DNA from: Saccharomyces uvarum
Lineage: Eukaryota > Ascomycota > Saccharomycetes > Saccharomycetales > Saccharomycetaceae
Assembly (NCBI GenBank): GCA_947243795.1
Contig: OX365939.1
Coordinates: 723,001-787,000 of the forward strand
Direction of reading: 5' to 3'
DNA: 64,000 nt
Shown: positions 10,837 through 19,761 of the stretch, piece after piece
Layout of the letters: every line of letters starts with the position of its first letter
Numbering within the stretch: position 1 is the stretch's first letter
The notes under the pieces: model-generated
Seen by the model: the letters and a program-made list of their open reading frames with translations, nothing else
What the model was told of the DNA's origin: nothing
Databases searched by the model: none
Made by a program: the position numbers and the translations under genes

Positions 10837-12771
10837 CTATGGCACTGCACGGCCACTCGCCTTTTCCACGCATTTAACCAATTCCTTAGCGCATTTGACC
10901 ACATCAAACAGGATACCTGCTAATTTTTGATAGAAATGTTTATCGCTGAGCTTTTGGTGGGTGTGTCCACCACTACATAATCCCGTTAGCCTTTGCAAGC
11001 AGTCCGTTAGCCCTTTAACTATCCAGTTAGCATGCTTGTTCAAATATGATTTAGAGTTTTCTTGGGTCATTACCTTTGTAGTTATATCAATCATCGTTTT
11101 CAATATCGGAGTTAACTTGACGGAATCTTGACATAATTTTGGAATCGGCCTTGCGGCCTCAAAATTCTTGGACTTGGAATCTTGGATACCGCTTAAAATG
11201 CCCTGGACCATTGGGACCACAACCGTCGTTTTATTCTCTACAAATTCTAGAAGTTCACCTGTACTAATCATGTGTGTGGTTTTCTTTACTTCAGAATTTT
11301 TCACATCTTCATCTGAACTAGAGATTCTGAAACCAAGGCCAGAGCTAGAGCCAAAATGATGTAGTTTTTCTTTAAATCGTCTTATCTTGGCCGCAGTTGG
11401 TGATTCAGGTACATCTGAAGAACTTAAAATGTCTGTATGCTTGGTCGTTTCTGCGGGTGACTTGTTGATGGCGTGTAAATTCAGTTGTGACAACCGGTGA
11501 TGCTGTCGAGATTGGTCGATCAATAGTAGCGCTTTATCTGGAGAGCCTGGAACTTTCAAATTGTCTCGCGAGGACACCTTATTTGTGACTTTCAATGGAT
11601 TTTTAGAATTGTTCAAGCGTAAAACAAATTTTGAATCTGTCTTTCCATTGCACGGCGAGGAATCACCCGTTGCATTGCTTTGACGCGATTTGCCATTAAA
11701 AACTGTATCAGTTTTGCTAAGTGTGTCAATTTTTGATTCATCCATTGGATTCCCCGGTTCTACTGTACTGACCTTTCCGGGAGATAAAGAGTCGTCGAGA
11801 TCACCAGCACCCTCTCCCAAAGATGCCTTCTCTTTACCGACTCCCTCAATTTTCAGTTTTTCAACAATCTTCAATGGTTTCATCGCAGTTTCGCCATCAT
11901 CCAATTTCTTTTCACTAGCCGATTCAACATGTGGTAGTGAAACAGGTTTGATCTTGACAATCTGAACGATATTGCAAAACGCAAAAATTAGTTCTGAAAT
12001 GGATGATTGAATCACAATTCGTGGTACTAGGCCCCCAAACGTAAGGAAGTACCTTGTTGAAGTGATTGTATGTGATAAGGCACTTTTTAAGTATACGATT
12101 TCCTTTTCTAAGGGCTCCGGTAGTGAAGGCGATAACAGGAGTGGTAAGACTTCATTGATTAGATTTGCTATCTTGAATATAGTCTCCAGAAGAATTGGTA
12201 AAGGTGCGGTTGCATCTGCGGGGTGAACTTGATGGAGTGTGTTTTGAAAGTAAAGCACAAATTGTGAACGTAACTCCCGGAACGCTTCCATGGGCACGAT
12301 ACCGCTTGCACTTAAACAATCATCATTTATATTAATCGACTCAAATAATGAATCATTAAAATAAAAGTTGAACTCGCCCTTATCCAGTGTGTTAGAATGG
12401 CTCACATTGTCCAAATCATGCAGTTTTCTCTCTTCAATTTCCGTAAAAACATCATAGATCAAGTTATCGAACTTCGAATCGTTCAGTCGGGATAATTTGG
12501 ATTGGGCTTTACCTCTTTTCATATCATGATCATCTTGTGATTCATCTACGTCCGAGTTGGTTAATCTCTTCATCAATTCATTGTTTACATCCGTCGCTAG
12601 CTGCCAAAATTGCGTATCCGATAACTTTGATAGATTGCTGTTGCTATTGCCGCCGCCTGAGTTTCTTCTTCGATTATCTTTAGACGCGGAAATTTCTATA
12701 ATTCTTTTGAAATTTTTATAATCCGTTATGAGATCTATGATTTGGTCATTCGATAATTCTGAACTAGTCAT
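10837..12771 (-). CDS. SPH1: Sph1, Spa2-like polarity scaffold
   Basis: Paralogue of Spa2 that localises to the bud tip, binds MAPK-pathway kinases and promotes polarised and filamentous growth. The frame encodes 644 aa, uninterrupted, close to the 661 aa of intact S. cerevisiae alleles (the S288C copy is known to be truncated). Two Spa2-homology/GIT repeats are visible near residues 50-75 (LSDTQFWQLATDVNNELMKR) and 93-120 (LNDSKFDNLIYDVFTEIEER). A predicted helical domain follows (about 160-260), then a Ser/Lys-rich middle, and a C-terminal domain (ILKTMIDITTKVMTQ) shared with Spa2. The start ATG ends at 12771. An MCB-type site lies about 150 bp upstream. Confidence 0.94.
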   Translation of the reverse strand: MTSSELSNDQIIDLITDYKNFKRIIEISASKDNRRRNSGGGNSNSNLSKLSDTQFWQLATDVNNELMKRLTNSDVDESQDDHDMKRGKAQSKLSRLNDSKFDNLIYDVFTEIEERKLHDLDNVSHSNTLDKGEFNFYFNDSLFESININDDCLSASGIVPMEAFRELRSQFVLYFQNTLHQVHPADATAPLPILLETIFKIANLINEVLPLLLSPSLPEPLEKEIVYLKSALSHTITSTRYFLTFGGLVPRIVIQSSISELIFAFCNIVQIVKIKPVSLPHVESASEKKLDDGETAMKPLKIVEKLKIEGVGKEKASLGEGAGDLDDSLSPGKVSTVEPGNPMDESKIDTLSKTDTVFNGKSRQSNATGDSSPCNGKTDSKFVLRLNNSKNPLKVTNKVSSRDNLKVPGSPDKALLLIDQSRQHHRLSQLNLHAINKSPAETTKHTDILSSSDVPESPTAAKIRRFKEKLHHFGSSSGLGFRISSSDEDVKNSEVKKTTHMISTGELLEFVENKTTVVVPMVQGILSGIQDSKSKNFEAARPIPKLCQDSVKLTPILKTMIDITTKVMTQENSKSYLNKHANWIVKGLTDCLQRLTGLCSGGHTHQKLSDKHFYQKLAGILFDVVKCAKELVKCVEKASGRAVP

Positions 12772-12919
12772 TTTTTATTTTATTACGGCCTCATTATTGA
12801 AATCCCCCTTTTTTTATGTCATCTTTTTGTATTTATGATTTAAAAACAAAGCTAGTATTTAACAAGTATTTAATTTCTCGTTTTTTTCAATTGATTATTT
12901 CCCCTTCTTCTTTTGTTTT

Positions 12920-12930
12920 ACGCGTCGCGT
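12920..12930. promoter_or_regulatory. MCB-like site upstream of SPH1
   Basis: ACGCGTCGCGT, one full MluI cell-cycle box (ACGCGT, 12920-12925) followed at once by a second CGCG core. It sits about 150 bp upstream of the SPH1 ATG, between SPH1 and the CDC3 3' end. MBF/SBF control in G1 would suit a bud-site scaffold; this is inference from the motif. Confidence 0.5.
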
Positions 12931-13032
12931 GTCATATATATTAATAGTAATAATAATTGTAGTAATATTTAGTAATAGTATATTTTTGAATTTTATATTT
13001 GTCTTTGGATTTGCTTTTCTTCGTTTCCCATA

Positions 13033-14580
13033 CTAACGTAGAAACCCCTTCTTCTTTGTGGGGATAGGGGAATGATTAACGTTAGGAGAAGCACTATTTA
13101 TGGAAAGCTCTAATTGTTTTTTCTTGTCTTCCAAAGCCTTTAGTTGTTTGGTTAGTTTTTCCTTCATTTCTTTATGTCTTGCAAATAGTTCAGTTTCAGA
13201 TTTTTGTAGTTTCTTCTCCTTTTCAGACACCTTTTGTTGGAAAACGGTTTTCATTTCGATTTCCAATTTGGCCAGTTTGGCTTCGTGTAAAGTTTTTTCT
13301 TCTTGTTGTTTGGATATTGGGTCAAACTCTTTAAAGACTGAGTTATCTTGCTTGATACCTAAATTGGCCAACTTGGATGATCTGTAGTTTTCGTACAGTG
13401 TGCTATTTGTTCTTTCCTTCAATTCCTCCATGAATTGCTTAATTAAAAGGTTTTTCAAAAGGTTGAAATCGGAATGGCTGTCATTATCCACTTCGATCAC
13501 GCCCCATGGATAAGAACGGCCTCTTACTTGGCTGCCGTTATAATTTTCTACTAGATCGTTGGACCCAACGACAGCATAAGGTAAGTTTGTGAATAATCTT
13601 TCGGATAAACTGCTATTTTCAGCATCATCATTAGAATAAATTGGAGGCTTAAACAATTCGATATTTGATTGAGCTAGTTGGCTCATGATGGATTTCTTGA
13701 AATTTAAAATCTCTTCATCGGTTAAGATATCGGATTTGGCAATGACAGGAATCAAATTACATTTTTCGTGAACCATCTGCATGAACTTCAAGTCCAAAGG
13801 TTTCAAATAATGACCGGTAGGTTCAATAAAATAGAGACAAGCATGGATTCTTTTATCGTTTATAGAGCGTCTGTTGATTTTGTTTTCCGCATCCAAGTAC
13901 TGGTCGAAGCGAAAGTTGATCTCCTTAATGATTGGGTTCCAGGAATCTTTGTCGTTATTCAAAAAATCACCAAATCCTTCAGTATCGACAACATTCAAAT
14001 TTAATTTAACACCGTTTTCTTCAAGAACAGTTTCGTATGACTTGATCTTAACTTTGTGACTTTGGTTTTGTGCTTGGTTCTCGTGCTCTTCTTCTTCTTG
14101 GTCAGTCGCAAGTTCTTCTTCATGATCGTTAACCAAATTAACCTCAATATCATCATTATTAAACAAGGTTTTCATTAAGGTTGTTTTACCAATACCGTTG
14201 GATCCCACGCATAATAGGTTGAAATTGAATCCGTTCTTGATGGACTTTCTGTGCCACTGCTTGGGCAAGTTAGCAAAACCTACATATCCATTGATTTGAC
14301 GGCGAATAAACTTCACCTCTGATTGATCAGGCAGGACCTGGCCTGTTTCGGTAGGAGAGGTGGTGATGCCGATACCGGCACCAGATTCTGTCTTCACACC
14401 AGGCTCAGTGGCATCAAATGTCTCATCGTCGTGGTCCTGCGTGCCATTGGTGCACTGCGAATCCTCCCCGTCATGGTCATGGGGCTCTTGCTTGATCTTG
14501 ACGTCATTGAACTGATCGTGTTGATGGTCTTGTTGTTCTGGGTCCTGCTTAATGGACACTTGCTCTTCTTTGAAATCCAT
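13033..14580 (-). CDS. CDC3: Septin Cdc3
   Basis: GTP-binding septin of the bud-neck filament and ring, essential for cytokinesis. I start at the ATG ending at 14580 (MDFKEEQVSIKQDPEQ), which gives 515 aa (S. cerevisiae 520); the frame is open upstream, but the protein family begins here. An N-terminal extension of about 95 residues, acidic and repetitive in I/VKQE-type motifs that look like SUMO-acceptor sites, is a hallmark of Cdc3. The GTPase core carries the P-loop (GSNGIGKTTLMKTLF), the DTEGFG switch and the AKSD specificity motif. A C-terminal coiled coil (about residues 435-500) ends in KKKGFLR. It is divergent from NKP2 across 651 bp. Confidence 0.98.
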   Translation of the reverse strand: MDFKEEQVSIKQDPEQQDHQHDQFNDVKIKQEPHDHDGEDSQCTNGTQDHDDETFDATEPGVKTESGAGIGITTSPTETGQVLPDQSEVKFIRRQINGYVGFANLPKQWHRKSIKNGFNFNLLCVGSNGIGKTTLMKTLFNNDDIEVNLVNDHEEELATDQEEEEHENQAQNQSHKVKIKSYETVLEENGVKLNLNVVDTEGFGDFLNNDKDSWNPIIKEINFRFDQYLDAENKINRRSINDKRIHACLYFIEPTGHYLKPLDLKFMQMVHEKCNLIPVIAKSDILTDEEILNFKKSIMSQLAQSNIELFKPPIYSNDDAENSSLSERLFTNLPYAVVGSNDLVENYNGSQVRGRSYPWGVIEVDNDSHSDFNLLKNLLIKQFMEELKERTNSTLYENYRSSKLANLGIKQDNSVFKEFDPISKQQEEKTLHEAKLAKLEIEMKTVFQQKVSEKEKKLQKSETELFARHKEMKEKLTKQLKALEDKKKQLELSINSASPNVNHSPIPTKKKGFLR

Positions 14581-15231
14581 GGCAGCGTGTTGTGGTGCGA
14601 TTGTGTCTTCTTCGCTGTCGTGTAGCCCCAGATCTATGATGTGTTTTTGATCTGTTTTCCTCGACAGATTTTGGCCCAATACACAAAACAAAACAAAACG
14701 CAGTCTCTAAAACCGAGAGGAAAAATGGAAAAAACACGGGAAGGAAACCACGCCTCCACTGTGTCATCGCACACGGTCGTCACACCCGACGAAAATACTG
14801 ATTTAGCCGCCCAGGTGCCTAAACCCTGCAGCGGAGAAGTAAAAGGACTAACAACAACTGTGATCGCGGCGATTCTCCGGGGTAATTCAAGTTGCGAACC
14901 CCTAACCGGGAGTACCGAGATCACCACCGGCAAACACGCACCTCCCTTCTAAGATCGCCGATTTCTCACACTGTTAACGTAGCCGGCGCGGCACCTTGTG
15001 CTTCCCGCCAATAGCGACCGTTCGCCTGCGTAGCAACAACTCGGAGCAGAGTCATATAAGACGTCCGACCTCGCAGGCCCTGGAGGTATCAACAACAGCA
15101 ACTGCCGCGTTCGCCGCCGTCCGCGATGCCGGTCAACAGCAAAAAAACAACAAACAACGGTCAAGACAAGTCAAGAAGAAAACATCACAAAACAGGGCAG
15201 ACTTAAACCAGTTGCACACCACACCAAATAG
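14581..15231. other. Divergent CDC3/NKP2 intergenic region
   Basis: 651 bp promoter region between CDC3 (minus) and NKP2 (plus). The half next to NKP2 is relatively GC-rich and then A-rich just before the ATG (15135-15230). No recognised RNA gene or conserved motif is seen. Confidence 0.6.
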
Positions 15232-15696
15232 ATGGACTCTGAACAGCTGCTACACCACTACGTATCGGACTCTCTACTGACCACCCTGGTCCCATTCCAA
15301 GAGTTTAAGCAGCTCCTGCGCCCGCATACGAGCGACGAGCTGCTGCTGCGCCGCTGGTACGGGCTGCTCCAGAACAGGGACGCACAGGTGGTCGCCACCC
15401 TGCAGGACCGGATCAAGCAGTTCTTCGTGGGCTTGCGCTCAAAATTGCTGCGAGTCCTGGAGACTGACCAGCAAGCCCACTCCATCAACCTCGAGATGCT
15501 GATCGATACTCTTTACAAGATCAACGACGTGTTGCTGCAGCGCCTACAAGGCCTAGACAACGCCATCCACGAGAACGCTCTGGCGCTGGCGCAATTTGAA
15601 GAAATGGCCCGATCATCGATAGCTAAGGACAGTGCCATTCCGGGCCTATTACAAATTATACAGTCTTATATCAGTCTACTAGAGGCCGGGCAGTGA
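15232..15696 (+). CDS. NKP2: Non-essential kinetochore protein Nkp2
   Basis: Subunit of the COMA/CTF19 inner kinetochore assembly, partner of Nkp1. It encodes 154 aa (S. cerevisiae 153) and is mostly helical, with a heptad-like C-terminal half that fits the Nkp1-Nkp2 coiled coil. The frame is noticeably richer in G+C and CTG/CAG codons than its neighbours. The ATG at 15232 is the first in frame after an A-rich leader. The gene converges on TAD3, whose stop lies only 12 bp downstream. Confidence 0.93.
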   Translation: MDSEQLLHHYVSDSLLTTLVPFQEFKQLLRPHTSDELLLRRWYGLLQNRDAQVVATLQDRIKQFFVGLRSKLLRVLETDQQAHSINLEMLIDTLYKINDVLLQRLQGLDNAIHENALALAQFEEMARSSIAKDSAIPGLLQIIQSYISLLEAGQ

Positions 15697-15708
15697 ATGG
15701 CCAACGCG

Positions 15709-16516
15709 CTAGCAGCATACGTCCCGGTCAACCGCCCCCACGGGGTACTCTTCGCCAACCCACTGGAAGCCCTCGTACTTGGAGTTGAGCAGCTTGTTGT
15801 CGTTCATGCAGTAGCCGTCGCCGCTGGTTATCTTTAAGCATCCAGTGCGCTCCATCTGCGAAAGGAAAACCACGCGTCTCACCCGGGAGTGAATCAGCGC
15901 CATCGAGCACATAGAGCACGGCTCATGCGTCAAGTAGACGTCGTAATCCAGACACAAATACGCGTCTGCATCTGCGTCTGCGTCCTCCTTCAGCCTTTCG
16001 CCGACCGTGCGGATTCCCACCATCACGCTATGGTCGATAGGCAACGAACCCGCGTAGTTCCTGCCGTCCTCCGCTACCACTTTGGCCTTCTGTCTTGATG
16101 GGTCGACAAAGACGCTCACGATGGGGAACCGTTGCCCCGCCGCCGCCATCTTCGTCGACATCGCCGATGCTCGTGCTAGCTCATCTCGTACTTCGCGCAT
16201 GTCTATCTTATAGTCGTTCAATATCTGGTCGTTGGGGTTGCCGTTCCATATCAGCGGCCAATACTTTGCAGACCATGCACTGTTCAGCTCCTTTGTGCTA
16301 GGCGCAAACTCTGGTACTTCAATCACGCCCTTTACCTCGTACTTTTCTGCTGAGGCCCAAGCGCTCTTCAGCTTCTGATCTATCTCATCCTTGTCATAAA
16401 TATACTCTTTGGAACACAATACCACTTCCAATGTGGAACTCTCCACATTCTTGCGGATTCTTTTCAGGTGCTTCAGTGAAACAGGATCATTTATCTGGAA
16501 ATCGTTCCGAATTAGC
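15709..16516 (-). CDS. TAD3: Tad3, tRNA A34 deaminase regulatory subunit, exon 3
   Basis: With Tad2 it converts wobble adenosine to inosine in tRNAs; essential. This is the third and main exon. Exon 3 begins at 16516 right after a TAG acceptor and continues a frame that, with exons 1 and 2, adds up to 969 nt and exactly 322 aa, the length of the S. cerevisiae protein. The cytidine/deoxycytidylate deaminase zinc site is visible: His216 in H-S-V218 and P253-C254-x-x-C257 (HEPCSMCSM). The catalytic Glu of active deaminases (HAE) is replaced by Val218, the defining trait of Tad3, so it serves structure and substrate binding while Tad2 catalyses. An Asp/Ala repeat (DADADADA) near residue 234 looks like recent slippage. 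Confidence 0.95.
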
Positions 16517-16591
16517 CTACTCTACTAGTTAGTTTACTTCAATTGATATGAAAAGAAAAAAATGAATAAAATAAAAATAAACTGCACATAC

Positions 16592-16643
16592 TCAATCACT
16601 TTTTTCGAGTCCCTTGGCTCTATTTCTATACTCCATACCGTGA
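16592..16643 (-). CDS. TAD3: Tad3, exon 2 (52 nt)
   Basis: Internal mini-exon coding for TVWSIEIEPRDSKKVI plus split codons at both edges. The upstream acceptor is GCGCAG (16649-16644) and the downstream donor GTATGT (16591-16586). Joining exon 1 gives PKL-I-TVWS and joining exon 3 gives VI-E-LIRND, both as in S. cerevisiae. Confidence 0.9.
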
Positions 16644-16720
16644 CTGCGCAATGTATACGTGTATACATCCGAAAGTTAGTTACTCAAGCTCAATTGCTGT
16701 TGGTTATTCAAAATACATAC

Positions 16721-16829
16721 TTAATTTGGGCGTATTTACATCTTTAAAATTTCGAATCTGCAAAAGCCGATCCTCTATTATCCCATTCTTATAATCGATC
16801 TTTAATGGATTCTTTGCCTTCTTGACCAT
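16721..16829 (-). CDS. TAD3: Tad3, exon 1
   Basis: Starts at the ATG ending at 16829 (MVKKAKNPLKIDYKNGIIE) and ends in phase 1 before a canonical GTATGT donor (16720-16715). Intron 1 is 77 nt (16644-16720) with the branch sequence AACTAAC read on minus within 16675-16682. Intron 2 is 75 nt (16517-16591) with AACTAAC at 16528-16534. TAD3 is divergent from EST2, with only 175 bp between the two start codons. Confidence 0.92.
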
Positions 16830-17004
16830 AATAATCACGAATCTACGGTTACTCTCGTTTGCACTACTTTTCTTTGCTTTGACTGAGACCTACAGAAGTG
16901 ATGAGATATTATTGATTCGTAACAAGAAAAGAAGAAAAAAAAATTTCAAAGAAGTAAAACGATGAAAAAACTAAAAAGAAAAGGGGTTACTTCTAGTTGC
17001 ACGT

Positions 17005-19635
17005 ATGAAAAGCTTAAGCGAATTCGTTCACGATAAACTTAACATCAATTTCGAAACAAACGCCCTTCATCACGATATTTTAAAGTATGGTCAATTCAAT
17101 GGTCTTAATGAACTTTTAACTACGTGTTTCATTCTGCCAAATTCAAGGAAAGTCCCATTACCGTCCATTGCAGGTGACCTAAACCATAAATCTGTCATAG
17201 ACCAATGCATCATTCATCTTTTAACGGGGGACTTCTTCAACAACGTGCTGACATTTGGCTATAGAATAGCTAGAAACGAAAACGTCGATAATAGCCTTTT
17301 TTGTCATTCCACAAATGTTAGCGCCACTTTGTTAAAAAGCAGCACTTGGAAATTGTTCCATGATTTAATCGGTACGCATGCGTTTGTTGATTTATTGATC
17401 AATTACACGGTGATTTATTTTAATGGTAGATTTTTCACGCAAATCATTGGTAATAGGTGCAACGAACCTCATTTGCCGCCTAAATGGGCTAAAAAATCGT
17501 CCTCACTATCGGATACCACTCTGCAGATTAAACAACTAATGGCACCAATAACAAACAAATCATTTCTGCATAGGCTCAAAATAAACTCTCCCAATTTCTT
17601 TCCTTATGGCAGAATTCTTCCATCGTCATCAACCATCAATAAATTAACCGAGTTAAGAGACGCTGTTTTCCCTCCAAATTTGGTTAAAATTCCTCAGAGT
17701 TTAAAAATACGAATCAATATAACTTTACAAAAGCTATTAACCAGACATAAGAGTCTGAATTATGTTTCTATTTTGAATAACATTTGCCCGCAGTTGAAGG
17801 AAAATGCATCGGAACTACCCCATCTAAATTCCCAATTACCGCAAGGCCAAGTTATGAAATTCTTAATCGTTATTCTACAAAAACTATTACCTCAAGAAAT
17901 GTTCGGTTCAAAGAGGAATAAATGTAAAATTATCCAAAATCTAAACTCTTTGTTAGGTTTGCCCTTAAATGGTCACTTACCATTTGGTGATTTGTTGAAA
18001 AAATTAAGATTAAAGGATTTTCAATGGTTATTGGTTTCTGATGTTTCATTCACTAAGCAGAACTTTGAAAATTCTAATCTGTTGATGACTTTTTTCGTTT
18101 CTTGGCTCTTTAGACACTTGATACCCAAAATCATTCAAACCTTTTTTTATTGCACTGAAATATCTTCCACCGTGACAATCATTTTCTTTAGACATGATAT
18201 ATGGAATAAACTTGTAACTCCATTCCTTGCAGAGTACTCTGAAAAATACCTTACTGAAAATATTGTATGTAGAAACCACAACAGTTACACCCTATCTAAT
18301 TTTAATCATAGCAGGATGAGAATTATACCAAAGAAACGTAATAATGAGTTCCGGATTATCGCGATCCCATGTAGGGGTGCAGATGAAGAAGAGTTCGCGA
18401 TTTACAAGGAAAACCATAAGAAGACTGTAGCTCCTACTCAAAAAATACTTGAGTACCTAAGAAAAAAGAGGCCAACTAGCTTCACTAAAATTTACTCGCC
18501 AACCCAAATATCAGATCATATCGGAAAATTCAAGCAAATTCTCTTAAAGAAATTCGATAATATCTTACCAGCATTGTATTTTATGAAATTCGACGTCAAA
18601 TCATGTTATGATTCCATACCAAGAACGAAATCTATGCAAATAATAAAGAGGGCTTTGGAAGATGAAAATGGATTTTTCGTGAGATCACAATCTTTTTTCA
18701 ATACTAATACAGGTGTATTAAGGCTAGTAGATGTGGTCAATGCTAGTAGAACACCAAAACCTCACGAACTATATATAGATAATGTGAGAACAGTTCATTT
18801 ATCCAACCAGGATGTTATAAACGTTATAGAGATGGAAATGTTTAAGACTTCTTTGTGGATCCAAGATAAATGTTACCTAAGAGAAGATGGGCTCTTTCAA
18901 GGCTCAAGTTTATCTGCACAAGTAGTAGATCTGGTGTATGATGATCTTTTAGAGTCCTACGATGAGTTTAAAGTCAGTCCGAACCAGGACACATTAATTT
19001 TAAGAATAGCTGATGATTTCCTCATAATATCAACTGATCAACAACAGATTATTAATATCAAAAATCTTGCAATGTGCGGGTTTGAAGAGTATAATGCTAA
19101 AGCCAATGAAGATAAAATTATAACTGTGAGCTCCCAATCAAATAATGATATCATTATCCAATTTTGTGCCATGCATATATTCATTAAAGAATTGGAAATT
19201 TGGAAACATTCGAATACGATGAATGTTTTTAACGTTCGTTCGAACTCTAGCAAAAAAATATTTCGAAGATTAATATCGTTATTTAACACAAGAGTTTCCT
19301 ATAAAACAATAAACTATAATTTGAACTCAACCGCCACCGTCCTCATGCAAATTTACTATATTGTAAAAAATATTTCTGAAGGCTACAAATCTGCCTTTAA
19401 AGATCTGCCCATTAACAACACGCAAAATGTTCAATTCTCTTTATTCTTGTCAAGCATAATTGAAATGACATTGGACATCTGTCCAGCTATGAAATATGAT
19501 CTTTTCACTGAGCGTGAGGTACGATGCACTATACTGAGTGGGTTCTTGGAGAACCTTTCTTCGAACACATCAAAATTTAAAAGTAATATTAATTATTTGA
19601 GAGGGGAGATCCAATCTCTGCAAGTGTATATATAG
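17005..19635 (+). CDS. EST2: Est2, telomerase reverse transcriptase
   Basis: Catalytic subunit of telomerase; copies the TLC1 RNA template onto chromosome ends. It encodes 876 aa (S. cerevisiae 884) from the ATG at 17005. The TEN domain covers roughly the first 160 residues and the telomerase-specific RNA-binding domain, with the T motif (FFYCTEISSTVT), precedes the RT core. The RT motifs show the catalytic aspartates at the same numbers as in S. cerevisiae: Asp530 in MKFDVKSCYDS (motif A) and Asp670/Asp671 in IADDFLII (motif C), plus the motif B-like GLFQGSSLS. The C-terminus ends at QSLQVYI, shorter than in S. cerevisiae where a short Y/I repeat follows. Divergence is visibly higher than in the neighbours, as known for telomerase proteins. 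Confidence 0.98.
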   Translation: MKSLSEFVHDKLNINFETNALHHDILKYGQFNGLNELLTTCFILPNSRKVPLPSIAGDLNHKSVIDQCIIHLLTGDFFNNVLTFGYRIARNENVDNSLFCHSTNVSATLLKSSTWKLFHDLIGTHAFVDLLINYTVIYFNGRFFTQIIGNRCNEPHLPPKWAKKSSSLSDTTLQIKQLMAPITNKSFLHRLKINSPNFFPYGRILPSSSTINKLTELRDAVFPPNLVKIPQSLKIRINITLQKLLTRHKSLNYVSILNNICPQLKENASELPHLNSQLPQGQVMKFLIVILQKLLPQEMFGSKRNKCKIIQNLNSLLGLPLNGHLPFGDLLKKLRLKDFQWLLVSDVSFTKQNFENSNLLMTFFVSWLFRHLIPKIIQTFFYCTEISSTVTIIFFRHDIWNKLVTPFLAEYSEKYLTENIVCRNHNSYTLSNFNHSRMRIIPKKRNNEFRIIAIPCRGADEEEFAIYKENHKKTVAPTQKILEYLRKKRPTSFTKIYSPTQISDHIGKFKQILLKKFDNILPALYFMKFDVKSCYDSIPRTKSMQIIKRALEDENGFFVRSQSFFNTNTGVLRLVDVVNASRTPKPHELYIDNVRTVHLSNQDVINVIEMEMFKTSLWIQDKCYLREDGLFQGSSLSAQVVDLVYDDLLESYDEFKVSPNQDTLILRIADDFLIISTDQQQIINIKNLAMCGFEEYNAKANEDKIITVSSQSNNDIIIQFCAMHIFIKELEIWKHSNTMNVFNVRSNSSKKIFRRLISLFNTRVSYKTINYNLNSTATVLMQIYYIVKNISEGYKSAFKDLPINNTQNVQFSLFLSSIIEMTLDICPAMKYDLFTEREVRCTILSGFLENLSSNTSKFKSNINYLRGEIQSLQVYI

Positions 19636-19761
19636 TATAATTAACAACAAAAATATGTGAAATACAAAATTTGCGAGGCGAAAAAAAAAAAGCATTAAGA
19701 TATCTATGACAAGCGGAAAAGTTATTATCTTTCTTTCCTGAGTTTTATGCACTGGGAGCAT

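Noticed and set aside
16562-16747. 61-codon plus frame at the YLR317W position
   Set aside because: Lies across TAD3 exon 2 and its introns on the other strand and is much shorter than the S. cerevisiae frame; not conserved.
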